A DNA stretch of 9,952 bases from Streptomycetaceae bacterium (GTDB lineage Bacteria > Actinomycetota > Actinomycetes > Nanopelagicales > Nanopelagicaceae). The first letter of the stretch is position 1, and each line of letters opens with the position of its first letter. The position numbers and the translations under genes were made by a program. Shown here piece by piece: positions 1 through 6,714 of this stretch. The notes under the pieces are model-generated. The model saw only the letters and a list, made by a program, of their open reading frames with translations. It ran no database searches and had not been told where the DNA came from. The stretch spans positions 1 through 9,952 of the forward strand of contig JAIYCF010000047.1 of the NCBI GenBank assembly GCA_027488165.1. Reading direction: 5' to 3'.

Positions 1-1922
1 ACACAGAGATTCTCTTAACCCTCGATTACTTCAACATCCTGCCACCGCTATATTCACCAACTGCATGGTTAGCAATTGGTCTAACTACGCCGTTAATTTT
101 GCTCGTTGCCTTGCCGATTCATCGGGCAGCGATTCGTAATTTCTTCCATCCAACAATGGATTCGCTTATCTCGTTAGGTTCATTTAGCGCCTTTGGTTGG
201 TCGATCTATTCAAATTCAACCGGTCAAGGCGATGTCTATACCGAAGTCGCTGCTGGAGTTCTACTATTTGTAATTCTCGGTCGTCACCTTGAATCACGGG
301 CCAAGCGTCGTGCGAGCAGTGCGCTATCTGCACTTCTGGCACTTGGCTCAAAAGAGGTAATTGTTCTCCGTAAAGGCTTGGAAGTAATTATTCCAATCTC
401 AGAGTTGCAGATCGGCGATGATTTCGTTGTAAAGCCTGGTGCGCGAATTCCAACAGATGGCTTAGTTATCTCAGGTATCTCAACTGTAAATAATTCGATG
501 ATGACAGGTGAATCAACTCCTGTTGAAGTTGGTCCAGGCTCTCGAGTAATCGGTGCCGCAATCAATAACAATGGCCGCATAATTGTGCGCGCCACCCGCA
601 TTGGAAGCGATACCGAGCTCGCACGTATCACTGCAATGGTGGTGCAAGCCCAGGGAAATAAGGCCCCAATTCAGCGTTTAGCTGATCGAATCTCAGCAAT
701 CTTTGTGCCAGTTGTTACAACGCTAGCGATAGGCACTTTCTTTGCTTGGTACTACTTGGGAAATAGTGGTGAAGGAAGTTCTCTCGCCGAATCAATTCAA
801 ATTGCAATTACCGTATTGGTTATCGCATGCCCATGCGCACTTGGCTTAGCAACGCCAGTGGCTTTGCTCGTCGCATCAGGACGTGGCGCTGCTCGCGGAA
901 TTGTTCTACGCCAGCCTCGTGCTTTAGAACTAGCTCGTAAAGTCGATGTTGTTGTCCTGGATAAAACCGGAACGCTCACAACTGGCGTGATGAAGGTACA
1001 TGAGACAACTATTCCAACCAGTGCTCATAAAGTTCTCGGTGCAACTTATGCCGAATTTCTAAATGAGAAGACAATTCTTTCAACTGCGCTGTCTCTTGAA
1101 TTAGCCAATGATCATCCAATTGGGCAAGCGATCGCTTCTCACGCACTTGCCAATGGCGCCGTTCGCAAAGATGTTATGGAATTTACCCAAACTCCTGGCG
1201 CCGGCGTTGCTGGCAGAGTTTTGATTGGTGCTATCTCTCCAGTAGTTCTAATTGGTACACCTAAGGCAATCGCGCACAGCGCAACAACCTTCGATCCAGG
1301 AATTGAAGCGGCAATTACCCGCGCCGAGGAATTTGGCCATAGCGTTTCAGTACTTGCCTGGGATGGCGTCGCAATCGCAGTATTTGCAACCGGTGATCAG
1401 GTTAAAGAAGATGCTGCGGCAACTATCAGCGCTCTTGTTGATAAAGGAATTACCCCTTGGTTGATAACTGGAGATAATGAAGAAAGCGCCGCTGCCATTG
1501 CCCGCACAGTTGGGATTAAGGGTGAGCATGTAATTGCTCGAGCTTTCCCTGAAGAAAAACTTGATCGCCTAAACGCTCTAAAGTCAGCGGGCCACACTGT
1601 TTTGATGATCGGTGATGGCATCAACGATGCTGCAGCACTTGCCGCCGCTGATCTAAGTATGGCGATGGGAACGGGCACAGATTCTGCAATCTCAACCGCA
1701 GATATAACGTTGATGCGCCCTGAGTTGATGAGCGTTGTAGATGCGCTCAATTTATCTAAGCGCACGCTAAAGACCATCAAAGTTAACTTGGGTTGGGCAT
1801 TTGTCTATAACGTTATTGGAATACCAATCGCTGCTGCAGGTGCGCTAACACCGATGTATGCAGCAGGTGCGATGGCAGTTAGTTCTTTATTTGTAGTTAC
1901 TAATTCACTAACAATTAGATAA
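1..1922 (+). CDS. copA: Copper-exporting P1B-type ATPase (CopA-like), 5' end outside window
   Basis: ATP-driven Cu(I) efflux pump of the inner membrane. The frame is open from the first full codon at base 3, giving 639 visible residues; the metal-binding head and first membrane helices lie upstream of the window. In order: a membrane pair leading into the cytoplasmic A-domain, the dephosphorylation motif TGES (residue ~168), the ion-pathway motif CPC (~276, nt 828-836), the phosphorylated Asp in DKTGT (~320, nt 960-974), the nucleotide-binding HP pair (~371), TGDN (~489) and GDGIND (~537, nt 1611-1628). Near the C-terminus are YN (~602) and MAVSS (~624), matching the Cu(I)-site signatures of helices 7 and 8 of P1B-1 ATPases. 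A TTG at 99 is an internal codon, not the start, because conserved sequence continues upstream of it. The family call is very secure; copper rather than silver as substrate is inferred from CPC, YN and MxxSS. No terminator hairpin is visible after the stop. Confidence 0.95.
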   Translation, partial: TEILLTLDYFNILPPLYSPTAWLAIGLTTPLILLVALPIHRAAIRNFFHPTMDSLISLGSFSAFGWSIYSNSTGQGDVYTEVAAGVLLFVILGRHLESRAKRRASSALSALLALGSKEVIVLRKGLEVIIPISELQIGDDFVVKPGARIPTDGLVISGISTVNNSMMTGESTPVEVGPGSRVIGAAINNNGRIIVRATRIGSDTELARITAMVVQAQGNKAPIQRLADRISAIFVPVVTTLAIGTFFAWYYLGNSGEGSSLAESIQIAITVLVIACPCALGLATPVALLVASGRGAARGIVLRQPRALELARKVDVVVLDKTGTLTTGVMKVHETTIPTSAHKVLGATYAEFLNEKTILSTALSLELANDHPIGQAIASHALANGAVRKDVMEFTQTPGAGVAGRVLIGAISPVVLIGTPKAIAHSATTFDPGIEAAITRAEEFGHSVSVLAWDGVAIAVFATGDQVKEDAAATISALVDKGITPWLITGDNEESAAAIARTVGIKGEHVIARAFPEEKLDRLNALKSAGHTVLMIGDGINDAAALAAADLSMAMGTGTDSAISTADITLMRPELMSVVDALNLSKRTLKTIKVNLGWAFVYNVIGIPIAAAGALTPMYAAGAMAVSSLFVVTNSLTIR

Positions 1923-1939
1923 ATTAATTAGATAAATTA
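1914..1939. repeat. 13-bp perfect tandem duplication spanning two convergent stop codons
   Basis: The unit ATTAGATAAATTA occurs at 1914-1926 and again at 1927-1939. The first copy holds the TAA stop of the copper ATPase (1920-1922); the end of the second copy supplies the stop of the opposing DUF4389 gene (1937-1939, minus strand). A single unit would also supply both stops, so the duplication only widens the gap between the genes. Confidence 0.9.
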
Positions 1940-2545
1940 TTTCTTAAGGCGGAAAGTTGGGTACTTGTCTGTAACAAGTAACAACATATAACCCTGAACA
2001 CGATTCCAGTATGCGATTGTGCCAAGCACGATTTCTCCGGCCCATTCTGGATATCGACCTGTAATCGAAGTCTGAACCCAGGCAATCACGGTTACAACTA
2101 GTGAAATAACTAGGTAGATAGCGCCAACGATGTAATGAGGGATAGCCAAGAACCATTTAACTAGCGGTAACCAGCGGTTTAGCTTCTTTCCACCCTCAAC
2201 ATCTGGGAAGAGAACAGCAACTTTTGAATTCGCTTCAATTGATGGGTACTTGTCGTTCAAAATCAATACATATGAAGCAAGGCGAGTTGATAGTTCAATT
2301 ACCGCATGGTTAAAGGTCAATACATAACTTGGGTATTTTCCACGAAAAACGATTGCTAGAAGTGTTGGCAGAACAATTACGCCCGCAGTTCCAGCAGCCC
2401 AACTTTCACTTTCGCTAAATGAAGACTGTGCAAAAGTAGCCACGAAGATGGCGACAGGAAAGGCAAGAATTCCGCGGAAGAAAACGGTCTTGCGGTTGCG
2501 ATCCTTGTGCTTGATCTTGACGATAGTCGTAACTTGGTTAGCCAT
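1937..2545 (-). CDS. DUF4389 domain-containing membrane protein
   Basis: A 202-residue integral membrane protein of unknown function. It is an internal duplication, each half having a basic/Arg-Asn start, hydrophobic helices and a paired Tyr-Pro signature. Half one has RNR (16-18), helices near 22-41 and 52-67, GKYP (69-72) and DKYP (98-101). Half two has NRW (123-125), a helix near 135-158, GRYP (163-166) and DKYP (193-196). The spacing between the paired motifs is about 30 residues in both halves, as expected of DUF4389. The ATG is preceded by GAGG about 7 nt upstream (minus strand; plus 2553-2556), which supports this start. It lies 32 nt downstream of tRNA-fMet on the same strand with no terminator between them, so read-through from the tRNA promoter is possible. 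It converges tail to tail with the copper ATPase. Family assignment is by motif pattern recalled from memory. Confidence 0.8.
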   Translation of the reverse strand: MANQVTTIVKIKHKDRNRKTVFFRGILAFPVAIFVATFAQSSFSESESWAAGTAGVIVLPTLLAIVFRGKYPSYVLTFNHAVIELSTRLASYVLILNDKYPSIEANSKVAVLFPDVEGGKKLNRWLPLVKWFLAIPHYIVGAIYLVISLVVTVIAWVQTSITGRYPEWAGEIVLGTIAYWNRVQGYMLLLVTDKYPTFRLKK

Positions 2546-2574
2546 GGCCGGACCTCAGATTTCATCGTAATTAC

Positions 2575-2651
<77 letters not shown>

Positions 2652-2662
2652 TCGGAAGTGTC

Positions 2663-2691
2663 AGTCTAAAGGGTGGAGAAGTAATAGCCAA
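2663..2691 (-). promoter_or_regulatory. Predicted promoter of tRNA-fMet
   Basis: On the minus strand, a -35 element TTGGCT (plus 2686-2691) is followed by a 17-bp spacer and a -10 element TAGACT (plus 2663-2668). The predicted start falls a few bases before the mature tRNA 5' end at 2651. Optimal spacing and position support the call; no experimental evidence. Confidence 0.6.
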
Positions 2692-2696
2692 ATCCG

Positions 2697-2723
2697 CTTA
2701 ATCAATGCTTAATCAATGCTTAA
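2697..2723. repeat. 11-bp tandem repeat, about 2.5 copies
   Basis: CTTAATCAATG occurs at 2697-2707 and 2708-2718, followed by a partial copy at 2719-2723. It lies between the UPF0182 stop codon and the tRNA-fMet promoter, directly upstream of the -35 element in the direction of tRNA transcription. It could be a slippage product or AT-rich upstream-element DNA. No terminator hairpin for the UPF0182 operon is evident here. Confidence 0.8.
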
Positions 2724-2739
2724 TTGAAGCGAATAGAAA

Positions 2740-5550
2740 TTACTTGCGTCCTTCAGCAGCGATAGCAGCGGCAAGTGCAGCCTTTAAGCGATCTTGTGCA
2801 CGACCATAAGCAGCAAAGTCGCCCTTTGCAAGAGCAGCATTACCGTCGGCAAGTGCTTGTCTCGCATTTTGCAACGCTGCCTTTAGATCATCAGATGCGT
2901 TATTGGTTGTCGCTGTAACCGGTGATCCTGATGAAGAAGTACCGGAGTTACCACCGAATACTTGATCAAGTGCACCCTTAAGTGAACTATCGAATCCAAT
3001 TACATCACCGAAAGATACGAGAACTTTCTGAAGCAATGGATATGCAGCAGTGTTAGAAGTTGCTCGCACGTAGACCGGTTGTACGTATAGAAGTCCGCCA
3101 CCAACAGGTAGCGTCAACAAGTTACCGAGTACAACATCTGATCCACCTTGACGTAGCAAGGAGAGTGAGTTTGCAACCTCAGGCTTTGCTTCGAAGTTAG
3201 ATGCAACCTGTGAAGGACCTGCCACGTTTGTGCTTCGTGGCAATTGGAGAACGGTGATCTTTCCGTAATTTGGACCGTTATTTGAATCTACAACTGCGAA
3301 TGCGGAAAGGTTTTCACGGCCACCACGTGGAACAAATGGAGTCGTCAAGGTAAATGTAGGTTTATCTGAACCTGGCATTTCTAGAGTCATGTAATACGGA
3401 GGTTGCGCTCCGGCATTTGCTCCGAATGTTGAAGGATCACGAGGTACGCGCCAGAAATCTTGTCCACCGTAGAACGCTGATGCAGTCTGCACGTGATACG
3501 AGCTAAGTACATCGCGTTGTACGCGGAACATATCTTCTGGGTAGCGGATGTGCTCAAGCAGTTGCTTCGACATCTCGCTCTTTGGAGTAACTGAATTTGG
3601 GAAGGCTTTCATCCAGGTCTTTAGGACTGGATCCTTCTCGTCCCATTGGTAGAGAACTACTGTGCCGTCATAGGCATCAACAGTGGCCTTTACCGAGTTA
3701 CGGATGTAGTTAATGTTCTGATTTCGCTGCGCAGTAACCGCTCCCGAATTTGTAGTTAGGGCATCAGTTGTTGCTGCACCAAGTGCTGTGGTCTGTGAAT
3801 ATGGGTAACCAGCGCTGGTTGTGTATCCATCGATGATCCATTGAATCTTGCCATCAACAATCGCTGGGTATGGATCTCCATCAAGAGTTAGCCATGGTGC
3901 GACCTTGGCAACGCGATCACGTGGTGAACGGTTGTAGAGAATCTTTGATTCTGAGTTGATCAAACTTGAGAGAACGATGCGCTGTTCTTGATATTGAATT
4001 GCAAAGAGCAATTTCTTAAAGAGGCCGCCCATTGGGACGCCGCCCTTACCGGTGTATGTGTAGTTCTTCTGTCCATTTGCTGAAGCATCATCTGGATAGT
4101 CGAATTCAACTGGTGTATCAGTCTTTGGTCCACCGATGATTGAGTAATCAGGAACGTTCTCACCGAAGTAAATACGTGGTTGGAACTTTCCAAGTCCAGT
4201 TGTTGGAGGAAGATCTCCAACCAAGAAGTTTGGCTTGCCGTCAGCATCAACGGTATTTCCAAATGCTGAAACAAAACCGAAACCGTGGGTGTAAACCAAG
4301 TGATCGTTAATCCAGTTACGGCTTGGGTTACCTTCGATATTTAGTTCGCGAACTGCAACAACAGCATCGCGTTGCACGCCGTTGACTGTGTAACGATCGA
4401 TATCGAGTGATTCTGGGAATGAGTAGTAAGGCTTGATCTGCTGTAGCTGACGGAATGTTGCAGAGAGAACGTTTGGATCCATCAAACGAATATTTGCAAT
4501 GGTCGCTGCATCATTTGCTAGCTGTCCTGAATTAGTAGAAACCGTTGCCTGGTAATCCTTCATCTCAACGCCGGCAATGCCATAGGCATCACGGGTGGCA
4601 TCGATATTGCGCTGAATAAATGGCGCTTCCTTTGAAGATTCAGATGGCTTTACCTGGAACTGCTGAACTGCACCTGGGTAAACACCCGCGATAAGTACTG
4701 ATGCGCCAACCATAAGTGCTGTACCAGCAGCAGGAAGTAGCCATGACTTGCGGACGATATTTGCGAAGAAGAGAAGCGAACAGATAACCGCGATCGCTGC
4801 CAAGATTGATTTGGCGGGAAGTGTTGCATTTACATCTGTATATGTCAGACCAGTAATCAATCTGCTCTCTTTAAGAGCTAACGCGTAACGGTCGAACCAG
4901 TAAGCAACAGCCTTCAAGAGAACGATTAAGCCAAGAAGAACAGAGAGCTGCACGCGAGCTGCAACTGTTGTGCGCTCTTGTGGAACCTGCGGACGAATTC
5001 CACCGTAGAGGTAGTGCACCGCAGCGCTGGCCAAGGTTGCCAAAATTAAAGTTGAAATTCCCCAACCGATAAGTGTCTGCCAGAACGGGAGGCGGAATGC
5101 GAAGAAGGAGATGTCTAGACCGAATTGTGGATCTTGAACACCAAATTCAGTTGAGTTTCTAAAGAGCAGCCATGAGGTCCAGAGATTAGTTGCACTTGTT
5201 CCACCAAAGTAGAAGAGGATTAAAACAATTCCGGCGAAAACTAATTTACGAATTGGATCGATTGTTGCGCGGTAGCGCTCCAAGTTGTCGGCCTCAACTG
5301 ATGTTGGAACGTAGAACGGGCGACGACGAAACGCTAGATAAATGTTTAGCGAAATAATTAACGATGTTAAGAGCCCAGCAATTACAAATAGTGCGACCTT
5401 GGTTGTTAAGACAGTTGTCCAAACATCGGTGAAGCCAACTGAGTTAAACCAGAGCCAATCGACATAGAAACCACTCAACGCAACGAGTGCGCCAGTGATA
5501 ACTGCCAGAATAGTTAAGGTAATTGCTAGCGGGCTTGGCTTTTTCATCAT
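2740..5550 (-). CDS. UPF0182 family large membrane protein
   Basis: A 936-residue protein of the UPF0182 family, widespread in Actinobacteria and of unknown function. The N-terminal third holds seven predicted membrane helices (near residues 8-29, 51-73, 102-118, 157-179, 199-217, 247-265, 270-292), including DPQFG (140-144). A large extracytoplasmic domain follows, opening with the family-typical APFIQRNI segment (309-316). The C-terminus has a Gly/Ser/Thr-rich linker (from about 866) and a final Ala-rich helix to residue 936. Length and layout are normal for the family. The start is in ATGATG: the first ATG overlaps the TGA of the upstream protease gene (ATGA), the second overlaps it as TGATG. 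AGGAG lies 1 nt before the first ATG and 4 nt before the second, so the second (from 5547, 935 residues) may be the real start. Either way translation is probably coupled to the protease gene. Confidence 0.92.
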   Translation of the reverse strand: MMKKPSPLAITLTILAVITGALVALSGFYVDWLWFNSVGFTDVWTTVLTTKVALFVIAGLLTSLIISLNIYLAFRRRPFYVPTSVEADNLERYRATIDPIRKLVFAGIVLILFYFGGTSATNLWTSWLLFRNSTEFGVQDPQFGLDISFFAFRLPFWQTLIGWGISTLILATLASAAVHYLYGGIRPQVPQERTTVAARVQLSVLLGLIVLLKAVAYWFDRYALALKESRLITGLTYTDVNATLPAKSILAAIAVICSLLFFANIVRKSWLLPAAGTALMVGASVLIAGVYPGAVQQFQVKPSESSKEAPFIQRNIDATRDAYGIAGVEMKDYQATVSTNSGQLANDAATIANIRLMDPNVLSATFRQLQQIKPYYSFPESLDIDRYTVNGVQRDAVVAVRELNIEGNPSRNWINDHLVYTHGFGFVSAFGNTVDADGKPNFLVGDLPPTTGLGKFQPRIYFGENVPDYSIIGGPKTDTPVEFDYPDDASANGQKNYTYTGKGGVPMGGLFKKLLFAIQYQEQRIVLSSLINSESKILYNRSPRDRVAKVAPWLTLDGDPYPAIVDGKIQWIIDGYTTSAGYPYSQTTALGAATTDALTTNSGAVTAQRNQNINYIRNSVKATVDAYDGTVVLYQWDEKDPVLKTWMKAFPNSVTPKSEMSKQLLEHIRYPEDMFRVQRDVLSSYHVQTASAFYGGQDFWRVPRDPSTFGANAGAQPPYYMTLEMPGSDKPTFTLTTPFVPRGGRENLSAFAVVDSNNGPNYGKITVLQLPRSTNVAGPSQVASNFEAKPEVANSLSLLRQGGSDVVLGNLLTLPVGGGLLYVQPVYVRATSNTAAYPLLQKVLVSFGDVIGFDSSLKGALDQVFGGNSGTSSSGSPVTATTNNASDDLKAALQNARQALADGNAALAKGDFAAYGRAQDRLKAALAAAIAAEGRK

Positions 5551-6359
5551 GCTCCTAAGTTAGCGCACCCTCGCGGGTCTTCCGAATTGAGCGCGGTTAT
5601 AGCCTCTTCTAGGCTGCCAACCGCTGCAACTTTAATCCCAGATGGAATTCTTGCAATATTTGGCGCAAGGTCTTGGCAATTAGCCTGTGGGACAAGGACA
5701 AGAGTTGCACCAGCCTTCTTTGCCGCCAAAATTTTCTCAGCAACTCCCCCGATACTTCCCACTTTTCCAGCGCCATCAATTGATCCTGTCACCGCGACGC
5801 TCTTGCCCTGCAAAATATTCTCACTGGTAAGCAATTCAACTATTCCAATTGCAAAAGCGAGTCCACCACTTGGGCCGCCGGTCTTGGCCAAGGAGATATT
5901 CAGATCACTTGGTTTGATCGCAACTGTTGAAGATTGTGGGTAATACTTTTCCAAATAGGCAAGCGCCACTGATTTAGCAGCGATCTGCGAATCAACCATC
6001 TCAGTTTTGGCAATTGCTTTCTCTGCCTCTGCACTGCGACCATCTTTATAAAAAAGCGATCTCGGCATCACTGCATATTCGCTCTTCATCCATGAGTAAA
6101 GAAGTTCAACGCCCGTTACATAAGCAGCTGGATTGGTTATAAGAATTGAAAGTAAGTAAAGGTTGCCATCGCTGGGATAAAGCTTTAGTGAATCTGGCGC
6201 GGTCTTGGAGAGCGCAATCGTCTTCTCTTTAGCGCTTTGATCTAGAACATTCTGCGCATTTCCCGGCATCAAAACTACAAATGGAAGAGGAGCTAGAAAA
6301 GCGCATCCAAAGAAGAGGGCTAAAACCAGTGATGTGGTGCGAGGAAGTCGAACGGTCAC
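5547..6359 (-). CDS. YlbL-type membrane-anchored Lon-fold (S16) serine protease lacking PDZ
   Basis: A 270-residue protein with an N-terminal signal anchor (about 9-31), placing the rest outside the membrane. Residues 32-140 match the family's first extracytoplasmic region. The Lon proteolytic domain starts near 150: GGPSGG (161-166) holds the nucleophile Ser164, and GSIGGVAEK (201-209) holds the general base Lys209, aligning with Ser679 and Lys722 of E. coli Lon. Usual family members are about 340 residues with a PDZ domain between these regions; here only about 20 residues separate the helix ending near 140 from GGPSGG, so PDZ is absent. The start is GTG, 6 nt after the stop of the upstream small gene, with no clear Shine-Dalgarno; it probably relies on coupling. 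The gene overlaps the UPF0182 start. In M. tuberculosis the neighbours Rv3194c/Rv3193c are, as I recall, the same pair. Catalytic competence is inferred from the intact dyad. Confidence 0.88.
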   Translation of the reverse strand: MTVRLPRTTSLVLALFFGCAFLAPLPFVVLMPGNAQNVLDQSAKEKTIALSKTAPDSLKLYPSDGNLYLLSILITNPAAYVTGVELLYSWMKSEYAVMPRSLFYKDGRSAEAEKAIAKTEMVDSQIAAKSVALAYLEKYYPQSSTVAIKPSDLNISLAKTGGPSGGLAFAIGIVELLTSENILQGKSVAVTGSIDGAGKVGSIGGVAEKILAAKKAGATLVLVPQANCQDLAPNIARIPSGIKVAAVGSLEEAITALNSEDPRGCANLGA

Positions 6360-6365
6360 GAGAAA

Positions 6366-6623
6366 TTAGTCGCTGGTACTTGAGCCCGCAGGTGCGCCAT
6401 CGGTAGATGGATCAGTTAAATCGTCAGTGGTTGCCGGGATGTTTGTCGTTATCTCAGCGCTGCGGAAGGAGTCTTGAAAGCGTTGAAATTGGCCGACAGA
6501 GCGGGTGGTTTCAGATTCAAACTTTGATTTAAATTGGGTAACCCATACGACATAGCCAAGCGCGCCCAGCAGGCCTGCGAGTGGAATTACCCACCAAATT
6601 AGAGCCGTGAAAGCGTTGGACAT
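6366..6623 (-). CDS. Small single-span membrane protein of unknown function
   Basis: I do not recognise this gene. From the ATG at 6621-6623 it encodes 85 residues: an N-terminal hydrophobic helix (about 7-28), a charged, possibly helical stretch (31-52) and a disordered Thr/Ser/Asp-rich acidic tail (about 56-85). The open frame extends 42 codons upstream to 6749, but that extension crosses the start of the divergent gene, has no ribosome site and lacks obvious protein character. The chosen ATG lies 7 nt after a TAGGCT -10-like hexamer, which suggests a leaderless transcript. It is the first gene of a minus-strand operon with the protease (6-nt gap) and UPF0182, so it may be an accessory membrane partner of those two; that is inference. 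Confidence 0.7.
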   Translation of the reverse strand: MSNAFTALIWWVIPLAGLLGALGYVVWVTQFKSKFESETTRSVGQFQRFQDSFRSAEITTNIPATTDDLTDPSTDGAPAGSSTSD

Positions 6624-6630
6624 GTTAGAT

Positions 6631-6636
6631 AGCCTA
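6631..6636 (-). promoter_or_regulatory. -10 element of a predicted leaderless promoter for the small protein/protease/UPF0182 operon
   Basis: TAGGCT on the minus strand fits the actinobacterial TANNNT -10 pattern. Seven nucleotides (6624-6630) separate it from the ATG at 6623, the spacing expected when transcription begins at the start codon. There is no Shine-Dalgarno in this gap. The -35 region is weak (TGCGAA about 18 bp upstream). Confidence 0.5.
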
Positions 6637-6665
6637 GCGCCTGCGGGAAGGAATTTCGCATCCAA

Positions 6666-6685
6666 GGTGTTGTAGGTAAAACACC
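6666..6685. promoter_or_regulatory. Inverted repeat in divergent intergenic region, possible operator
   Basis: GGTGTT (6666-6671) and AACACC (6680-6685) are perfect 6-bp arms around an 8-nt centre. They lie in the 91-nt gap between the minus-strand operon and the DUF2342 gene, where a shared regulator would bind. A hairpin in a DUF2342 leader is an alternative. Arms of 6 bp can occur by chance. Confidence 0.3.
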
Positions 6686-6703
6686 ATAAAAGTAACGCAG
6701 AAT

Positions 6704-6707
6704 GGAG
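6704..6707 (+). promoter_or_regulatory. Ribosome binding site deciding the TTG start of the DUF2342 gene
   Basis: GGAG is followed by 7 nt and then TTG at 6715. This optimal spacing supports the rare TTG start over any later codon. Confidence 0.7.
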
Positions 6708-6714
6708 ACGGACT

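Noticed and set aside
99..101. TTG as start of the copper ATPase
   Set aside because: The same frame is open and reads typical P1B membrane-helix sequence back to base 3, so the gene simply begins before the window.
284..631. Minus-strand open frame of 115 codons inside the copper ATPase
   Set aside because: It is fully antisense to a gene with clear motifs and shows no recognisable protein features. The other antisense or frame-shifted frames inside the copper ATPase, DUF2342 and UPF0182 genes were rejected for the same reason.
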